64,000 bases of DNA from Pseudobacter ginsenosidimutans (lineage in GTDB: Bacteria > Bacteroidota > Bacteroidia > Chitinophagales > Chitinophagaceae): contig NZ_CP042431.1 in NCBI RefSeq assembly GCF_007970185.1, positions 3,410,001-3,474,000 of the forward strand, read 5' to 3'. This document shows, piece by piece, positions 55,000-63,232 of this stretch. The position numbers and the translations under genes were made by a program. The number at the start of each line of letters is the position of its first letter. Position 1 is the stretch's first letter. The notes beneath the pieces were generated by a model. That model was not told the origin of the DNA. It worked only from the letters and a program-made list of their open reading frames with translations, and did no database searches.

Positions 55000-55132
55000 G
55001 GGTTATGAATAATCAGGCCTTGAAATATAAGCGAAGAAGCCTGGCATTATACTACAGCTCCATCTCTCCCATCCAAAGCTCAATAATCATTCTCACGCGG
55101 TGGTATATTTCACAGACTGATTATCATAACCC
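55000..55132 (-). repeat. Covarying-arm hairpin element, copy F (diverged)
   Basis: 133 bp, the shortest copy, opposite to E. Arms 55000-55016 and 55117-55132 pair with one bulge (core GGGTTATGA, then TAATCAG). CTTCTTCGCTTATATTTC is well kept on the minus strand, but the other strand is degraded (AATATACCACCGCGTGAGAA), and it includes the TGA stop and last codons of the DoxX gene at 55093. Confidence 0.7.
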
Positions 55133-55569
55133 CGAGCGAGCAAGCGATCAATAGAGAGCCGGCCGCTTCCATTAACTGTCAGTACTGCCGTTATAGCCCA
55201 GATGAGCAGATCAAATTCGAATCCTTCACCGCGCTGATTACCGAACCAGTTCATGAAGAAGCCGTTGTGTCTGTGATCTACAAAGAAGGCTCCGATCATT
55301 ACTATGCCGAGTAGGAAAGCATTGATACGTCCGGCAAAGCCGATGATGAGCAGGAAGGCGCCAAGGGATTCGATCAGGATCACTAATGCTGCCAGTGCAG
55401 ATGGCAATCCAACGTGGCCGGTGAAATAGTTCATGCTTTGTTCCCATCCGAAGCCGCCGAACCAGCCAAAGGTTTTTTGAAGACCGTGGGCAAGGACTAC
55501 AACGCCCAGCACTATGCGAAGAATGAACCAGTTGTAGCTATTGTCGGTTGCGAATATTTTCCTTTTCAT
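55093..55569 (-). CDS. DoxX family membrane protein, 3' end inside element copy F
   Basis: 158 residues, four hydrophobic helices of DoxX type: FILRIVLGVVVLAHGLQKTFGWFGGFGW, then ESLGAFLLIIGFAGRINAFLLGIVMIGAFF and a C-terminal pair. Upstream a near-consensus -7 box (CAACTTTG on the minus strand). The last about 14 codons (ARGYDNQSVKYTTA) and the stop lie within the arm and conserved strand of element copy F, so the C-terminus may have been provided by the element. Role unknown. Confidence 0.85.
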   Translation of the reverse strand: MKRKIFATDNSYNWFILRIVLGVVVLAHGLQKTFGWFGGFGWEQSMNYFTGHVGLPSALAALVILIESLGAFLLIIGFAGRINAFLLGIVMIGAFFVDHRHNGFFMNWFGNQRGEGFEFDLLIWAITAVLTVNGSGRLSIDRLLARGYDNQSVKYTTA

Positions 55570-55661
55570 AAAAGACCGTTTAAAGATTTTGTAGGTGCAA
55601 AGTTGCCTTCAAACGGATGCGTAATCCAATACCACAGGTTAAGAAAAAATCTTGACCTATG

Positions 55662-57014
55662 TTAAGACTTTGGACGGTCCTGTCTTTTTTGCCGGAGCTG
55701 CCGGAGCTGGCGAATTTGCTGAAGCGATCTTTCAATGCGGAATTGATGATGAAATTTAGTTACAGCCACGCGCTGCGCATGATAGACACCGGTATGTCCG
55801 CTGAAATAATAGGCCGTGAAGCAGGCTGCTGCAAAATAAAAGATATTGCCTGCTCCAAAGAGTTCGGCGCCCATGAGAGTACAGGCGATGGGAGTATTGG
55901 TGGCGGCAGCAAAAACAGCAATGAAACCAAGACCAGCAAAAAGATCAACAGGTGCACCGCTGATGGAAGCGATGCTGTTGCCAAGTGTAGCGCCGATGAA
56001 GAAGAGCGGCGTTACTTCGCCTCCCTTGAATCCCATGCCTATTGTGATGGCGGTGAGCAGCAGTTTCCAGACCCAGCTGAAATGGGTGGCTCCGCCGGTA
56101 AAGAAGGCCGATTGAATACTTACGCTGCCCGGAGCAGGATTGCTGACGCCAAGGCCGAGGTAATCGAAGTTGCCGATCAGTAAGCTGATACCCAGTACCA
56201 GCAACGCGCCGGTTACAGGGATCAGGTATTTGTTGCGGATGAACTGCCTGCTTTTGTCTTTGATAAAATGAGTGAGCTCTGCAAATAAAAAACCGGCAAC
56301 ACCAAATATGACGCCTGCGATGATCACCTTCAATAATAAAAGCAGTTTTGGCAGATCATAATTATTGGAGGTAGAAAAATGAATCAAGTATTGCGTATGA
56401 TGAATGCCTACAAGGGAGCAGGTGATATCAGCTATCACGGCTGCGATGAAGCAGGGGATCAGCGCATCATATTTTATACGGCCGATGGCCAGTACTTCCG
56501 TCGCGAAGATGGCGCCGGCAACGGGTGTTCCGAATACTGCACCAAATCCGGCAGACATGCCACACATGAGCAGGGTGCGTTTCTGTTGCGGATTGGGTTG
56601 ATACCATTTGCTGAACAATGCAGCCATACTGCCACCCATTTGTACTGCCGTGCCTTCGCGGCCTGCAGAGCCACCGGTGAGATGCGTGAGCACGGTGGTG
56701 AATAAGATAAGAGGGGTGAGCCTGGCAGGGATCCCGCCACCGGGCTGATGGATCTCATCCATGATGAGGTTGTTGCCGGCATCGGAATTCTTTCCCCATC
56801 GGCTATACAACCAGGTTATGAGGATACCCGCGAAGGGAAGCAGCAGGATCAGCCAGATATGCTGCTGCCGGGTTACAGTGGCCAGGTCCAGTAACCAAAG
56901 AAAAAAGGCTACCAGCAAGCCGATGCTCACAGATACAGGTATGATCAGTAAAGTCCAGTGAAGTAATTGTAGGGCGATATTTGCCTGTCCGGGGAAATTC
57001 TTTTTAAATGTCAT
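55662..57014 (-). CDS. CLC antiporter, probably fluoride-type (CLC-F)
   Basis: 450 residues with about 11 hydrophobic segments. The selectivity region has [15 protein letters not shown] (E120 the gating Glu) where chloride-type CLCs have GREGP; Thr after GREG is a trait I associate with fluoride/proton antiporters (CLC-F). The N-terminal [16 protein letters not shown] and C-terminal [18 protein letters not shown] fit that branch. The C-terminus adds a short Arg/Gln-rich tail ([17 protein letters not shown]). A candidate fluoride riboswitch lies upstream, which supports fluoride export. Confidence 0.82.
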   Translation of the reverse strand: MTFKKNFPGQANIALQLLHWTLLIIPVSVSIGLLVAFFLWLLDLATVTRQQHIWLILLLPFAGILITWLYSRWGKNSDAGNNLIMDEIHQPGGGIPARLTPLILFTTVLTHLTGGSAGREGTAVQMGGSMAALFSKWYQPNPQQKRTLLMCGMSAGFGAVFGTPVAGAIFATEVLAIGRIKYDALIPCFIAAVIADITCSLVGIHHTQYLIHFSTSNNYDLPKLLLLLKVIIAGVIFGVAGFLFAELTHFIKDKSRQFIRNKYLIPVTGALLVLGISLLIGNFDYLGLGVSNPAPGSVSIQSAFFTGGATHFSWVWKLLLTAITIGMGFKGGEVTPLFFIGATLGNSIASISGAPVDLFAGLGFIAVFAAATNTPIACTLMGAELFGAGNIFYFAAACFTAYYFSGHTGVYHAQRVAVTKFHHQFRIERSLQQIRQLRQLRQKRQDRPKS

Positions 57015-57054
57015 CCTGCAATAGATTTTTTATGGCCTGTGGCCAGTTATTATT

Positions 57055-57110
57055 TGCAGGCGCCATCAGTTCTGGGAAGAACGGTTCAAATAGGAAGACA
57101 CCATTTCCTT
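57055..57110 (-). ncRNA. Candidate fluoride riboswitch (crcB motif)
   Basis: On the minus strand, 41 nt upstream of the CLC gene. The 3' part CTGATGGCGCCTGC matches the conserved CTGATGRCNCCTAC region. P1 AGGAA/TTCCT, then ATGGTGTC, whose GGTGTC can pair with GGCGCC (two wobbles) as the known pseudoknot; P2 GTTC/GAAC with a TTCCCA loop. The 3' CCTGCA can pair with TGCAGG next to the start codon (57011-57016 region), a plausible translational switch. Confidence 0.6.
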
Positions 57111-57147
57111 GATCACAAATGTATGCTTTTACATTATTCCATTTTTC

Positions 57148-57720
57148 TTATTTTTTGTAGCTGCGGATCCGGCTCAGGCTTTCAGGTGTGATGCCAAGAT
57201 AGGAAGCGATATGTTTCAATGATAGGCGCTGTTCGAAATGCGGGTACCGGTTGAGGAAAGCATGGTAACGCGCTTCGGCCGTCATGGTGAGCGTTTGATT
57301 GATCCGTTCGCTCATGGCGATGTATGCATTCTGGAGCAGGATTCGGTAGAATCGGTTCAGCTGCGGTATCTCATCATACAACTCTTCCAGCCTTTGCCTT
57401 TCGATCAGCAGAAGCGTGGAGTCTTCAAGGGCTTCCAGGTTGTATTTGGAAGGTTGCCCGCTGAGGAAACTGTACATATCACCGGACCACCAGTCCTCGA
57501 AAGCGAACATCAGCGTATGTTCCACCCCTTTATCGTCCACATAATACTGACGTAGACAACCTTCGGTAACAAAACATTCGTACCGCATCACATCACCTGG
57601 TTGAAGCAGGTACTGTCTCCTGCGGAGTTGTTTCACTTTGATGGACGAGGTAAAAAGTTGCGTCTCTTCCGGACTGAGGCTGATGAACCGGGAAAGGTTC
57701 TGAAGAATGCGTTCGTACAT
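57148..57720 (-). CDS. Crp/Fnr family regulator
   Basis: 190 residues. N-terminal cyclic-nucleotide-binding-like fold (LLQPGDVMRYECFVTEGCLRQYYVDDKGVEHTLMF) and a C-terminal HTH (LKHIASYLGITPESLSRIRSY). It is the short Bacteroidota form without Cys residues for Fe-S. Ligand unknown. A near-consensus -7 box TAACTTTA lies 4 nt upstream of the ATG. It is upstream of the CLC gene on the same strand but 133 bp away. Confidence 0.9.
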   Translation of the reverse strand: MYERILQNLSRFISLSPEETQLFTSSIKVKQLRRRQYLLQPGDVMRYECFVTEGCLRQYYVDDKGVEHTLMFAFEDWWSGDMYSFLSGQPSKYNLEALEDSTLLLIERQRLEELYDEIPQLNRFYRILLQNAYIAMSERINQTLTMTAEARYHAFLNRYPHFEQRLSLKHIASYLGITPESLSRIRSYKK

Positions 57721-57909
57721 GAGCTAAAGTTACAGGAATTGCTACCTTTGAAACCAACCTTTGACCAGTCACCTGCCCTTTTGACCTGATTTATGCCCGC
57801 GATCACCGGCTTATCCGCTTGGCATCAATCTTGAACTATAGCCAGCTTATTCAGAATCATAGGTATTTCACGCTGAGTGTGTTATTTTGTCATAAGATAA
57901 AATGAAGTA

Positions 57910-60315
57910 ATGAAAGAACCCGGTTTACTTTTTCAGGCAGAGGATGAAATGGATTTTCTGCCGATAATTCCCCTGAACGAGAATGAAAGAGATAATGGTG
58001 AAGAACTGGTAGTGCCCGAAGAACTTCCACTGTTGCCCCTTCGTAACACTGTATTGTTTCCCGGTGTGGTGCTCCCCATCACAGTGGGCAGAGATAAAAG
58101 TATCAAAGCCGTGAACGATGCTTACAAAGCTGATAAGCTCGTAGGTGTGGTTGCGCAAAAAGACAGCAACATCGAAGATCCAACCGTTTCCGACCTGGAA
58201 GATATCGGAACAGTAGCACGGATCGTGAAGCTGATCAAGATGCCGGACGGCGGCACCACAGTGATCATCCAGGGCAGACGCCGTTTCAAAGTGGCAGGCA
58301 TCGTGTCTGAAGATCCTTATTTCAAAGCAAAAGTGGAACTGCTAACGGATGATGAAGTGCCCAAAAATCAGGAAGACTTTGAAGCGTATGTGTCCAATAT
58401 TAAAGAACTGGCCACACAGATCATACAGCTTTCTCCCAATATTCCTTCAGAAGCAAGTATCATTTTGAAGAATATCGAGAACCCTTCTTTCCTCATCCAT
58501 TTTATTTCCAGCAACCTCAATACTGATCTCAAAGAAAAGCAGCAACTGCTGCAGTTGAACAATATCGAAGCGCGTGCAGACCTGCTGATGCAATTGCTGC
58601 AGCGCGAACTGCAGTTTGCGGAACTGAAGAACAAGGTCACCACCAAAACAAAAACAGAGCTCGATAAACAACAACGCGAATACTTCCTCAATCAACAGAT
58701 GAAGAGTATCCGTGAAGAGCTGGGTGGCGATTCAAACGACCGTGAGATCAGGGATATGCAGAAGAAAGCAGAAGCCAAAAAATGGCCTGAAGCTGCAAAG
58801 GAAATGTTCCGCAAGGGCATCGAGAAACTGGAGCGTATGCATCCTTCCACGCCCGACTATTCTGTAGTATACAATCATCTCGATCTGATGCTGGACCTTC
58901 CCTGGGGAGATTACACGGAAGATCATTATGATCTCAGGAAGGCACAGAAGCTGCTGGACAAAGATCATTTCGGCATGAAGAAAGTGAAGGAGCGCATCCT
59001 GGAATATCTCGCCGTGCTGAAGCTGAAAGGCGATATGAAGAGCCCGATCCTCTGTTTTGTTGGACCTCCCGGTATCGGTAAAACATCGCTGGGACGCAGC
59101 ATTGCAAGCGCCATCCAGCGAAAGTATGTTCGCATCAGTTTGGGTGGTGTGCATGATGAAAGCGAGATCCGCGGCCATCGCAAAACTTATATCGGCGCAA
59201 TGCCTGGCCGCATCGTACAGTCTATCCGCAAGATCAAATCATCCAACCCTGTGATCATCCTGGATGAGATCGATAAAGTAGGTAATGATTTTCGCGGTGA
59301 TCCTTCTTCCGCTTTGCTGGAAGTGCTTGACCCCGAACAGAACCATACTTTTTACGATAACTACCTGGAGCTGGAATACGATCTCAGCAAAGTGCTGTTC
59401 ATCGCCACAGCAAATAATATCAATAATATACAGCCTGCGCTCCGCGACCGTCTCGAGATCATCGATCTCAGCGGGTATGCAGTGGAGGAAAAAGTGGAAA
59501 TCGCCAAACGTCACCTCGTGCCCAAACAAAAGGATGCGCACGGACTGAAAGATTTCAATTTCAAGCTGGGTGATAAAGTACTGGAAAAGATCGTGCAGGA
59601 TTATACCAGGGAGAGCGGTGTTCGTGAACTGGACCGCCTGCTCGCCAGCATCATGCGTTATGAAGCCAGGGAGTACGCAATGAAGGAAAAGATAAAGACC
59701 GTTCTCACCACAAAGGATGTAGAAAAGATCCTGGGCAAACCGCGGTACAGTAATGATATTTACAAGGTGGCCAATATGCCGGGTGTGGCAGTTGGACTTG
59801 CCTGGACCTATGTAGGAGGCGATATTCTCTTCATAGAAACCAGCCTCGGTGAAGGAAAAGGAGAGCTCAAGCTCACCGGCAATCTCGGCAATGTGATGAA
59901 AGAATCCGCTGCTACGGCACTTACTTTCCTGCAGTCCAACGCTAAAAAGCTGGACCTCGATCCGGTCATGTTCGAGAAACGCACCATTCATATTCACGTA
60001 CCCGAAGGTGCTGTTCCCAAGGATGGCCCGAGTGCAGGTATCACTATGATGACGGCCATTGCTTCCGCATTTTCAGGCCGTAAGGTGAAATCCTATCTCG
60101 CCATGACTGGTGAAATAACTTTAAGAGGTCAGGTGCTGCCTGTAGGCGGTATCAAAGAGAAGGTGCTGGCTGCCAAACGCGCGGGCCTCAAAGAGATCAT
60201 TCTCTGCTGGCAGAACGAAAAAGATGTTCAGGAGATTGATTCTGAATTTATCAGGGGCATGAAGTTCCATTTCGTGAAGACCATGCAGCAGGTGTTGGAA
60301 CTTGCGCTTGTTTAA
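57910..60315 (+). CDS. lon: ATP-dependent Lon protease
   Basis: 801 residues. N-terminal substrate domain (about 35-240), coiled coil, AAA+ with GPPGIGKTSLGRSIA (about 384-398) and ILDEIDKVG, and the C-terminal serine protease domain with PKDGPSAG (S708) and GGIKEKVLAAKRAG (K749). Cytoplasmic quality-control protease. Start MKEPGLLFQAEDEMDFLPI; a later start at residue 14 is possible. A TACCTTTG box occurs at 57743-57750 but would leave a long leader. Confidence 0.97.
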   Translation: MKEPGLLFQAEDEMDFLPIIPLNENERDNGEELVVPEELPLLPLRNTVLFPGVVLPITVGRDKSIKAVNDAYKADKLVGVVAQKDSNIEDPTVSDLEDIGTVARIVKLIKMPDGGTTVIIQGRRRFKVAGIVSEDPYFKAKVELLTDDEVPKNQEDFEAYVSNIKELATQIIQLSPNIPSEASIILKNIENPSFLIHFISSNLNTDLKEKQQLLQLNNIEARADLLMQLLQRELQFAELKNKVTTKTKTELDKQQREYFLNQQMKSIREELGGDSNDREIRDMQKKAEAKKWPEAAKEMFRKGIEKLERMHPSTPDYSVVYNHLDLMLDLPWGDYTEDHYDLRKAQKLLDKDHFGMKKVKERILEYLAVLKLKGDMKSPILCFVGPPGIGKTSLGRSIASAIQRKYVRISLGGVHDESEIRGHRKTYIGAMPGRIVQSIRKIKSSNPVIILDEIDKVGNDFRGDPSSALLEVLDPEQNHTFYDNYLELEYDLSKVLFIATANNINNIQPALRDRLEIIDLSGYAVEEKVEIAKRHLVPKQKDAHGLKDFNFKLGDKVLEKIVQDYTRESGVRELDRLLASIMRYEAREYAMKEKIKTVLTTKDVEKILGKPRYSNDIYKVANMPGVAVGLAWTYVGGDILFIETSLGEGKGELKLTGNLGNVMKESAATALTFLQSNAKKLDLDPVMFEKRTIHIHVPEGAVPKDGPSAGITMMTAIASAFSGRKVKSYLAMTGEITLRGQVLPVGGIKEKVLAAKRAGLKEIILCWQNEKDVQEIDSEFIRGMKFHFVKTMQQVLELALV

Positions 60316-60339
60316 CATTTATCCAACGATTGATAATTG

Positions 60340-60388
60340 AATTCCCTGAACTCCCGAAACCCAATGTGGTAGGGTATTTCAGGGAATT
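60340..60388 (+). terminator. Hairpin after lon
   Basis: AATTCCCTGAA (60340-60350) pairs with TTCAGGGAATT (60378-60388), an 11-bp perfect stem with a 27-nt loop, followed by TGGCTTTTCGG. It is weak as a terminator because the T run is short. Confidence 0.5.
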
Positions 60389-60527
60389 TGGCTTTTCGGG
60401 GCGAGGCTTTTTAATATCATTTTAATCGATATATGAGCAGGGAAGGCCAACAAAAGGACTCTAATCATGTTATATTTATAGTATCAATTGAAAATTTTTT
60501 CATGTTGGTTGTTTTAAGGGTTAAAGG

Positions 60528-60559
60528 AATTCCTCCATGTCAATGGAGGAATTTTTTTT
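60528..60559 (+). terminator. Strong intrinsic terminator upstream of porQ
   Basis: AATTCCTCCAT (60528-60538) pairs with ATGGAGGAATT (60543-60553) around a GTCA loop, followed by eight T residues. It is 213 nt past lon and only 37 nt before porQ. It may end a small RNA from 60389-60527 or act as an attenuator. Confidence 0.75.
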
Positions 60560-60595
60560 GAGCAGTAAATAGCTATTTTCGCTGGCCCAGACTGC

Positions 60596-61641
60596 ATGAG
60601 ACGATGGCTCCTCATATCGATGGCTGTGTTCACACAGTTTCAGCTCCGGTCCCAGACATTGGGGGCAGTACCGTCTTCAATTTTCTCAAACTTCCCAACG
60701 CTCCTCAACTCACCGCACTCGGTGGTATCAATATTTCACAGATCACGAACGACATTGGTCTCGCTTACAATAATCCAGCATTGCTGAGGAATAACATGCA
60801 TACGCAAACGCAGTTATCTTTCAATTCGCTGAAGGGCGGTTTGCAGCAGTATCACCTGATGGCGGGTTATCATCATGAAGCCATCAATACCGATTTTGCC
60901 CTGGGTGTGCAGTTCATGAATTATGGTTCAGTACCGAAAACAGATCTTTCAGGAAATATCAACGGAGAATTCCGTCCTGTTGATTATGTAGTGCAGGCCA
61001 GTGCCAGCCGTCAGTACATGAACAAATGGCATTACGGCGCTTCTTTTAAATTCATTCATTCTTCTTACGGTATCTATCGTTCTTCCGGATTGGCGCTGGA
61101 TATTGGCATCAGTTATTATGATTCTGCTTCATTATGGCAGGCTTCATTTGTGGCAAAGAATATGGGAGCGCAGCTGACGGTCTATGCAGGATCGGAAAAA
61201 GAAGAGCTGCCTTTCGACCTGCAACTGGGTATTTCGAAGCGTTTGGCCAATGCACCCCTTCAATTTTCCATTACGGCCTGGCATTTGCAAAGATTCGATA
61301 TCCGTTATGAAGACACAGCATTCAATGAGGAGAACGGTTTTGAACAGAATGGAAAAGGAAAGGATTTTTTCCTGGACAAACTGTTCCGTCATGTTGTGAT
61401 CGGCGCCCAGTGCTATGTTACAGATAAGATCGAACTGAGCCTGGGGTACAATCATATGCGCAGGAAGGAACTGAATGCCGGAACTCAGGGAAATGGGCTG
61501 AATGGATTTTCGCTGGGGGTGGGAGCCCTGTTCAAGAAACTACAGATCCGGTATGCAAGGAGCTGGTTCCAGCGTAATATCGCTTTCAATCAATTTGGGC
61601 TGAGCCTCCGGATGAACGACTACCTGGGCACCGGGAAATAA
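60596..61641 (+). CDS. porQ: Type IX secretion system protein PorQ, frameshifted near the N-terminus
   Basis: The body from 60604 (GGSTVFNFLKLPNAPQLTALGG...NPALLRNNM...) is PorQ-like, about 330 residues of beta-barrel. Its own frame has no signal peptide (MAPHIDGCVHTVSA). The frame from 60596 instead reads MRRWLLISMAVFTQFQLRSQTLGA, an obvious signal peptide that runs out of frame. One extra G in the GGGGG run at 60661-60665 joins the two as SQTLGGSTVFNF. So the gene carries a one-base deletion in a G run, or an assembly error. PorQ is an outer-membrane T9SS protein. Confidence 0.8.
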
Positions 61642-61781
61642 CGCGCAGGGGTGTCCAGTACACGTTTCCCCTTAGTGGACCTTATCAAATTTCCTTGACT
61701 TGGCTGAAATTGATGGGAACAAATACGGTTTTCTCGCCAATTTGAATGAACTTTTGGGCCTTACATTAATTTAGTTGTTCC

Positions 61782-62216
61782 ATGATAAAAATCGTGATTG
61801 CAGATGATCACCGGTTGGTCCGGGAGGCCTGGCGGCTCTTGCTGAGCCGGGACCCGCGGCTGGATGTGATCGCTGTTTGTGAAAATGGCCACCGCGTGGT
61901 GGAAGCTTCCAGGGTCCTGCAGCCGCAGGTGATATTGATGGACATCAATATGGAACCGATGAATGGCATTGAAGCCACCCGCAAGATCCGCGAGTTCTCC
62001 AAAGACATCCGCATTATCGGCATATCAGTGCATACCGATTGGGCTTATGTGAATGGCCTCATGCAGGCCGGCGCCAATGGTTATGTTACCAAGAATTCCT
62101 CCGGCGAAGAAATGATCGCCGCCATCCTTCAGGTACTGGAAGGTCAGCCCTACTTCTGCAAAGAGATCACCAATATCCACTCCACTACAACCAATACAGC
62201 GCGGGCTGCCGGTTAG
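61782..62216 (+). CDS. Receiver-only response regulator (NarL-type, no output domain)
   Basis: 144 residues. Intact receiver domain: acidic pocket D8/D9, phosphoacceptor D54 (ILMDINM), switch Ser in GISVH and Lys in [10 protein letters not shown]. The NarL-type linker is present but the HTH is absent; the protein ends [14 protein letters not shown]. It may bind a separate partner, or a frameshift may have removed the HTH (none was seen downstream). Its stop interlocks with that of the convergent bioB (TTAG). Confidence 0.88.
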   Translation: MIKIVIADDHRLVREAWRLLLSRDPRLDVIAVCENGHRVVEASRVLQPQVILMDINMEPMNGIEATRKIREFSKDIRIIGISVHTDWAYVNGLMQAGANGYVTKNSSGEEMIAAILQVLEGQPYFCKEITNIHSTTTNTARAAG

Positions 62217-63190
62217 TGTTGAACCATTTCCTTTTCTCCCTTGAAAGCTTCGCGGGGTTTTAGTCCCAGCAGATCGAACATGGCCATGTCCTCATCAAAT
62301 GTTGGATTGGGCGTGGTAAGTAATTTTTCTCCTGCAAAAATTGAATTGGCTCCGGCCATGAAACAAAGTGTCTGATCGGCAATGCTCATGCTGGTCCTTC
62401 CTGCGCTTAGTCTTACCATTGCTCTTGGCATCAGGATGCGTGCGGAGGCGATCATACGCACCAGGTCCCATACATTCACCTTTGCATTGTTCTCCAGCGG
62501 CGTGCCTTTTACAGGCACCAGTGCATTCACCGGAACACTTTCAGGATGCTCGGGCATTGTAGCCAGCGTATGAAGCATTTTGATGCGGTCTTCATGGGAT
62601 TCTCCCAGACCAACAATGCCACCACAGCAAACGGAAACGCCAGCCTTGCGGACATTGTCGAGCGTTTTCAGCCTGTCGTCATAAGTGCGGGTGGTGATGA
62701 TATCACCATAATATTCAGCAGATGTATCGAGGTTGTGATTGTAAGCGTAGAGACCGGCATCGGCCAGTTTTTTTGCCTGCTCTTCCGTGAGCATGCCCAG
62801 CGTACAGCAAACTTCCATGCCCATTTCGTTCACACCTTTTACCATATCTATCACCCGGTCAAAATCGCGGTTATCGCGCACTTCACGCCAGGCTGCGCCC
62901 ATACAGAAGCGGGTGGACCCTGCATCCTTTGCTTTTTTCGCATACTCCAGCACTTCATCTTTTTTCATCAGCGCCTGAACATCCAGGCCGGTATGATAAC
63001 GGGCGGCCTGCGGACAATAAGCGCAGTCTTCAGAACAGCCGCCGGTTTTGATAGACAACAAGGTGCACACCTGAACCTCGCCGGTATCGTTGTACTCACG
63101 ATGCAGCGTAGCTGCTTTGTAGATCAATTCCAATAAGGGCGTATTGTATAAATCTTCCACTTCGGTCAAAGTCCAGTCGTTTCTGATCAT
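62213..63190 (-). CDS. bioB: Biotin synthase
   Basis: Radical SAM enzyme that inserts sulfur into dethiobiotin. 325 residues. The radical-SAM Cys motif C52-S-E-D-C56-A-Y-C59 is intact. Other biotin synthase features follow: [28 protein letters not shown] and the Arg of VRLSAGR, which binds the auxiliary cluster. The bioA gene is far away (16261), so the pathway is split. Confidence 0.97.
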   Translation of the reverse strand: MIRNDWTLTEVEDLYNTPLLELIYKAATLHREYNDTGEVQVCTLLSIKTGGCSEDCAYCPQAARYHTGLDVQALMKKDEVLEYAKKAKDAGSTRFCMGAAWREVRDNRDFDRVIDMVKGVNEMGMEVCCTLGMLTEEQAKKLADAGLYAYNHNLDTSAEYYGDIITTRTYDDRLKTLDNVRKAGVSVCCGGIVGLGESHEDRIKMLHTLATMPEHPESVPVNALVPVKGTPLENNAKVNVWDLVRMIASARILMPRAMVRLSAGRTSMSIADQTLCFMAGANSIFAGEKLLTTPNPTFDEDMAMFDLLGLKPREAFKGEKEMVQH

Positions 63191-63232
63191 ATCAAAAATA
63201 TTTTAAGGGTGTTGAGAGGGCGAATATAAAGG

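Noticed and set aside
27312-55132. Integron attC sites or REP/RAYT repeats as the identity of elements A-F
   Set aside because: No integrase or RAYT transposase is in the window, no GTTRRRY core site was found, and REP arms are conserved while these arms vary. CRISPR is excluded because repeats are few, long and far apart.
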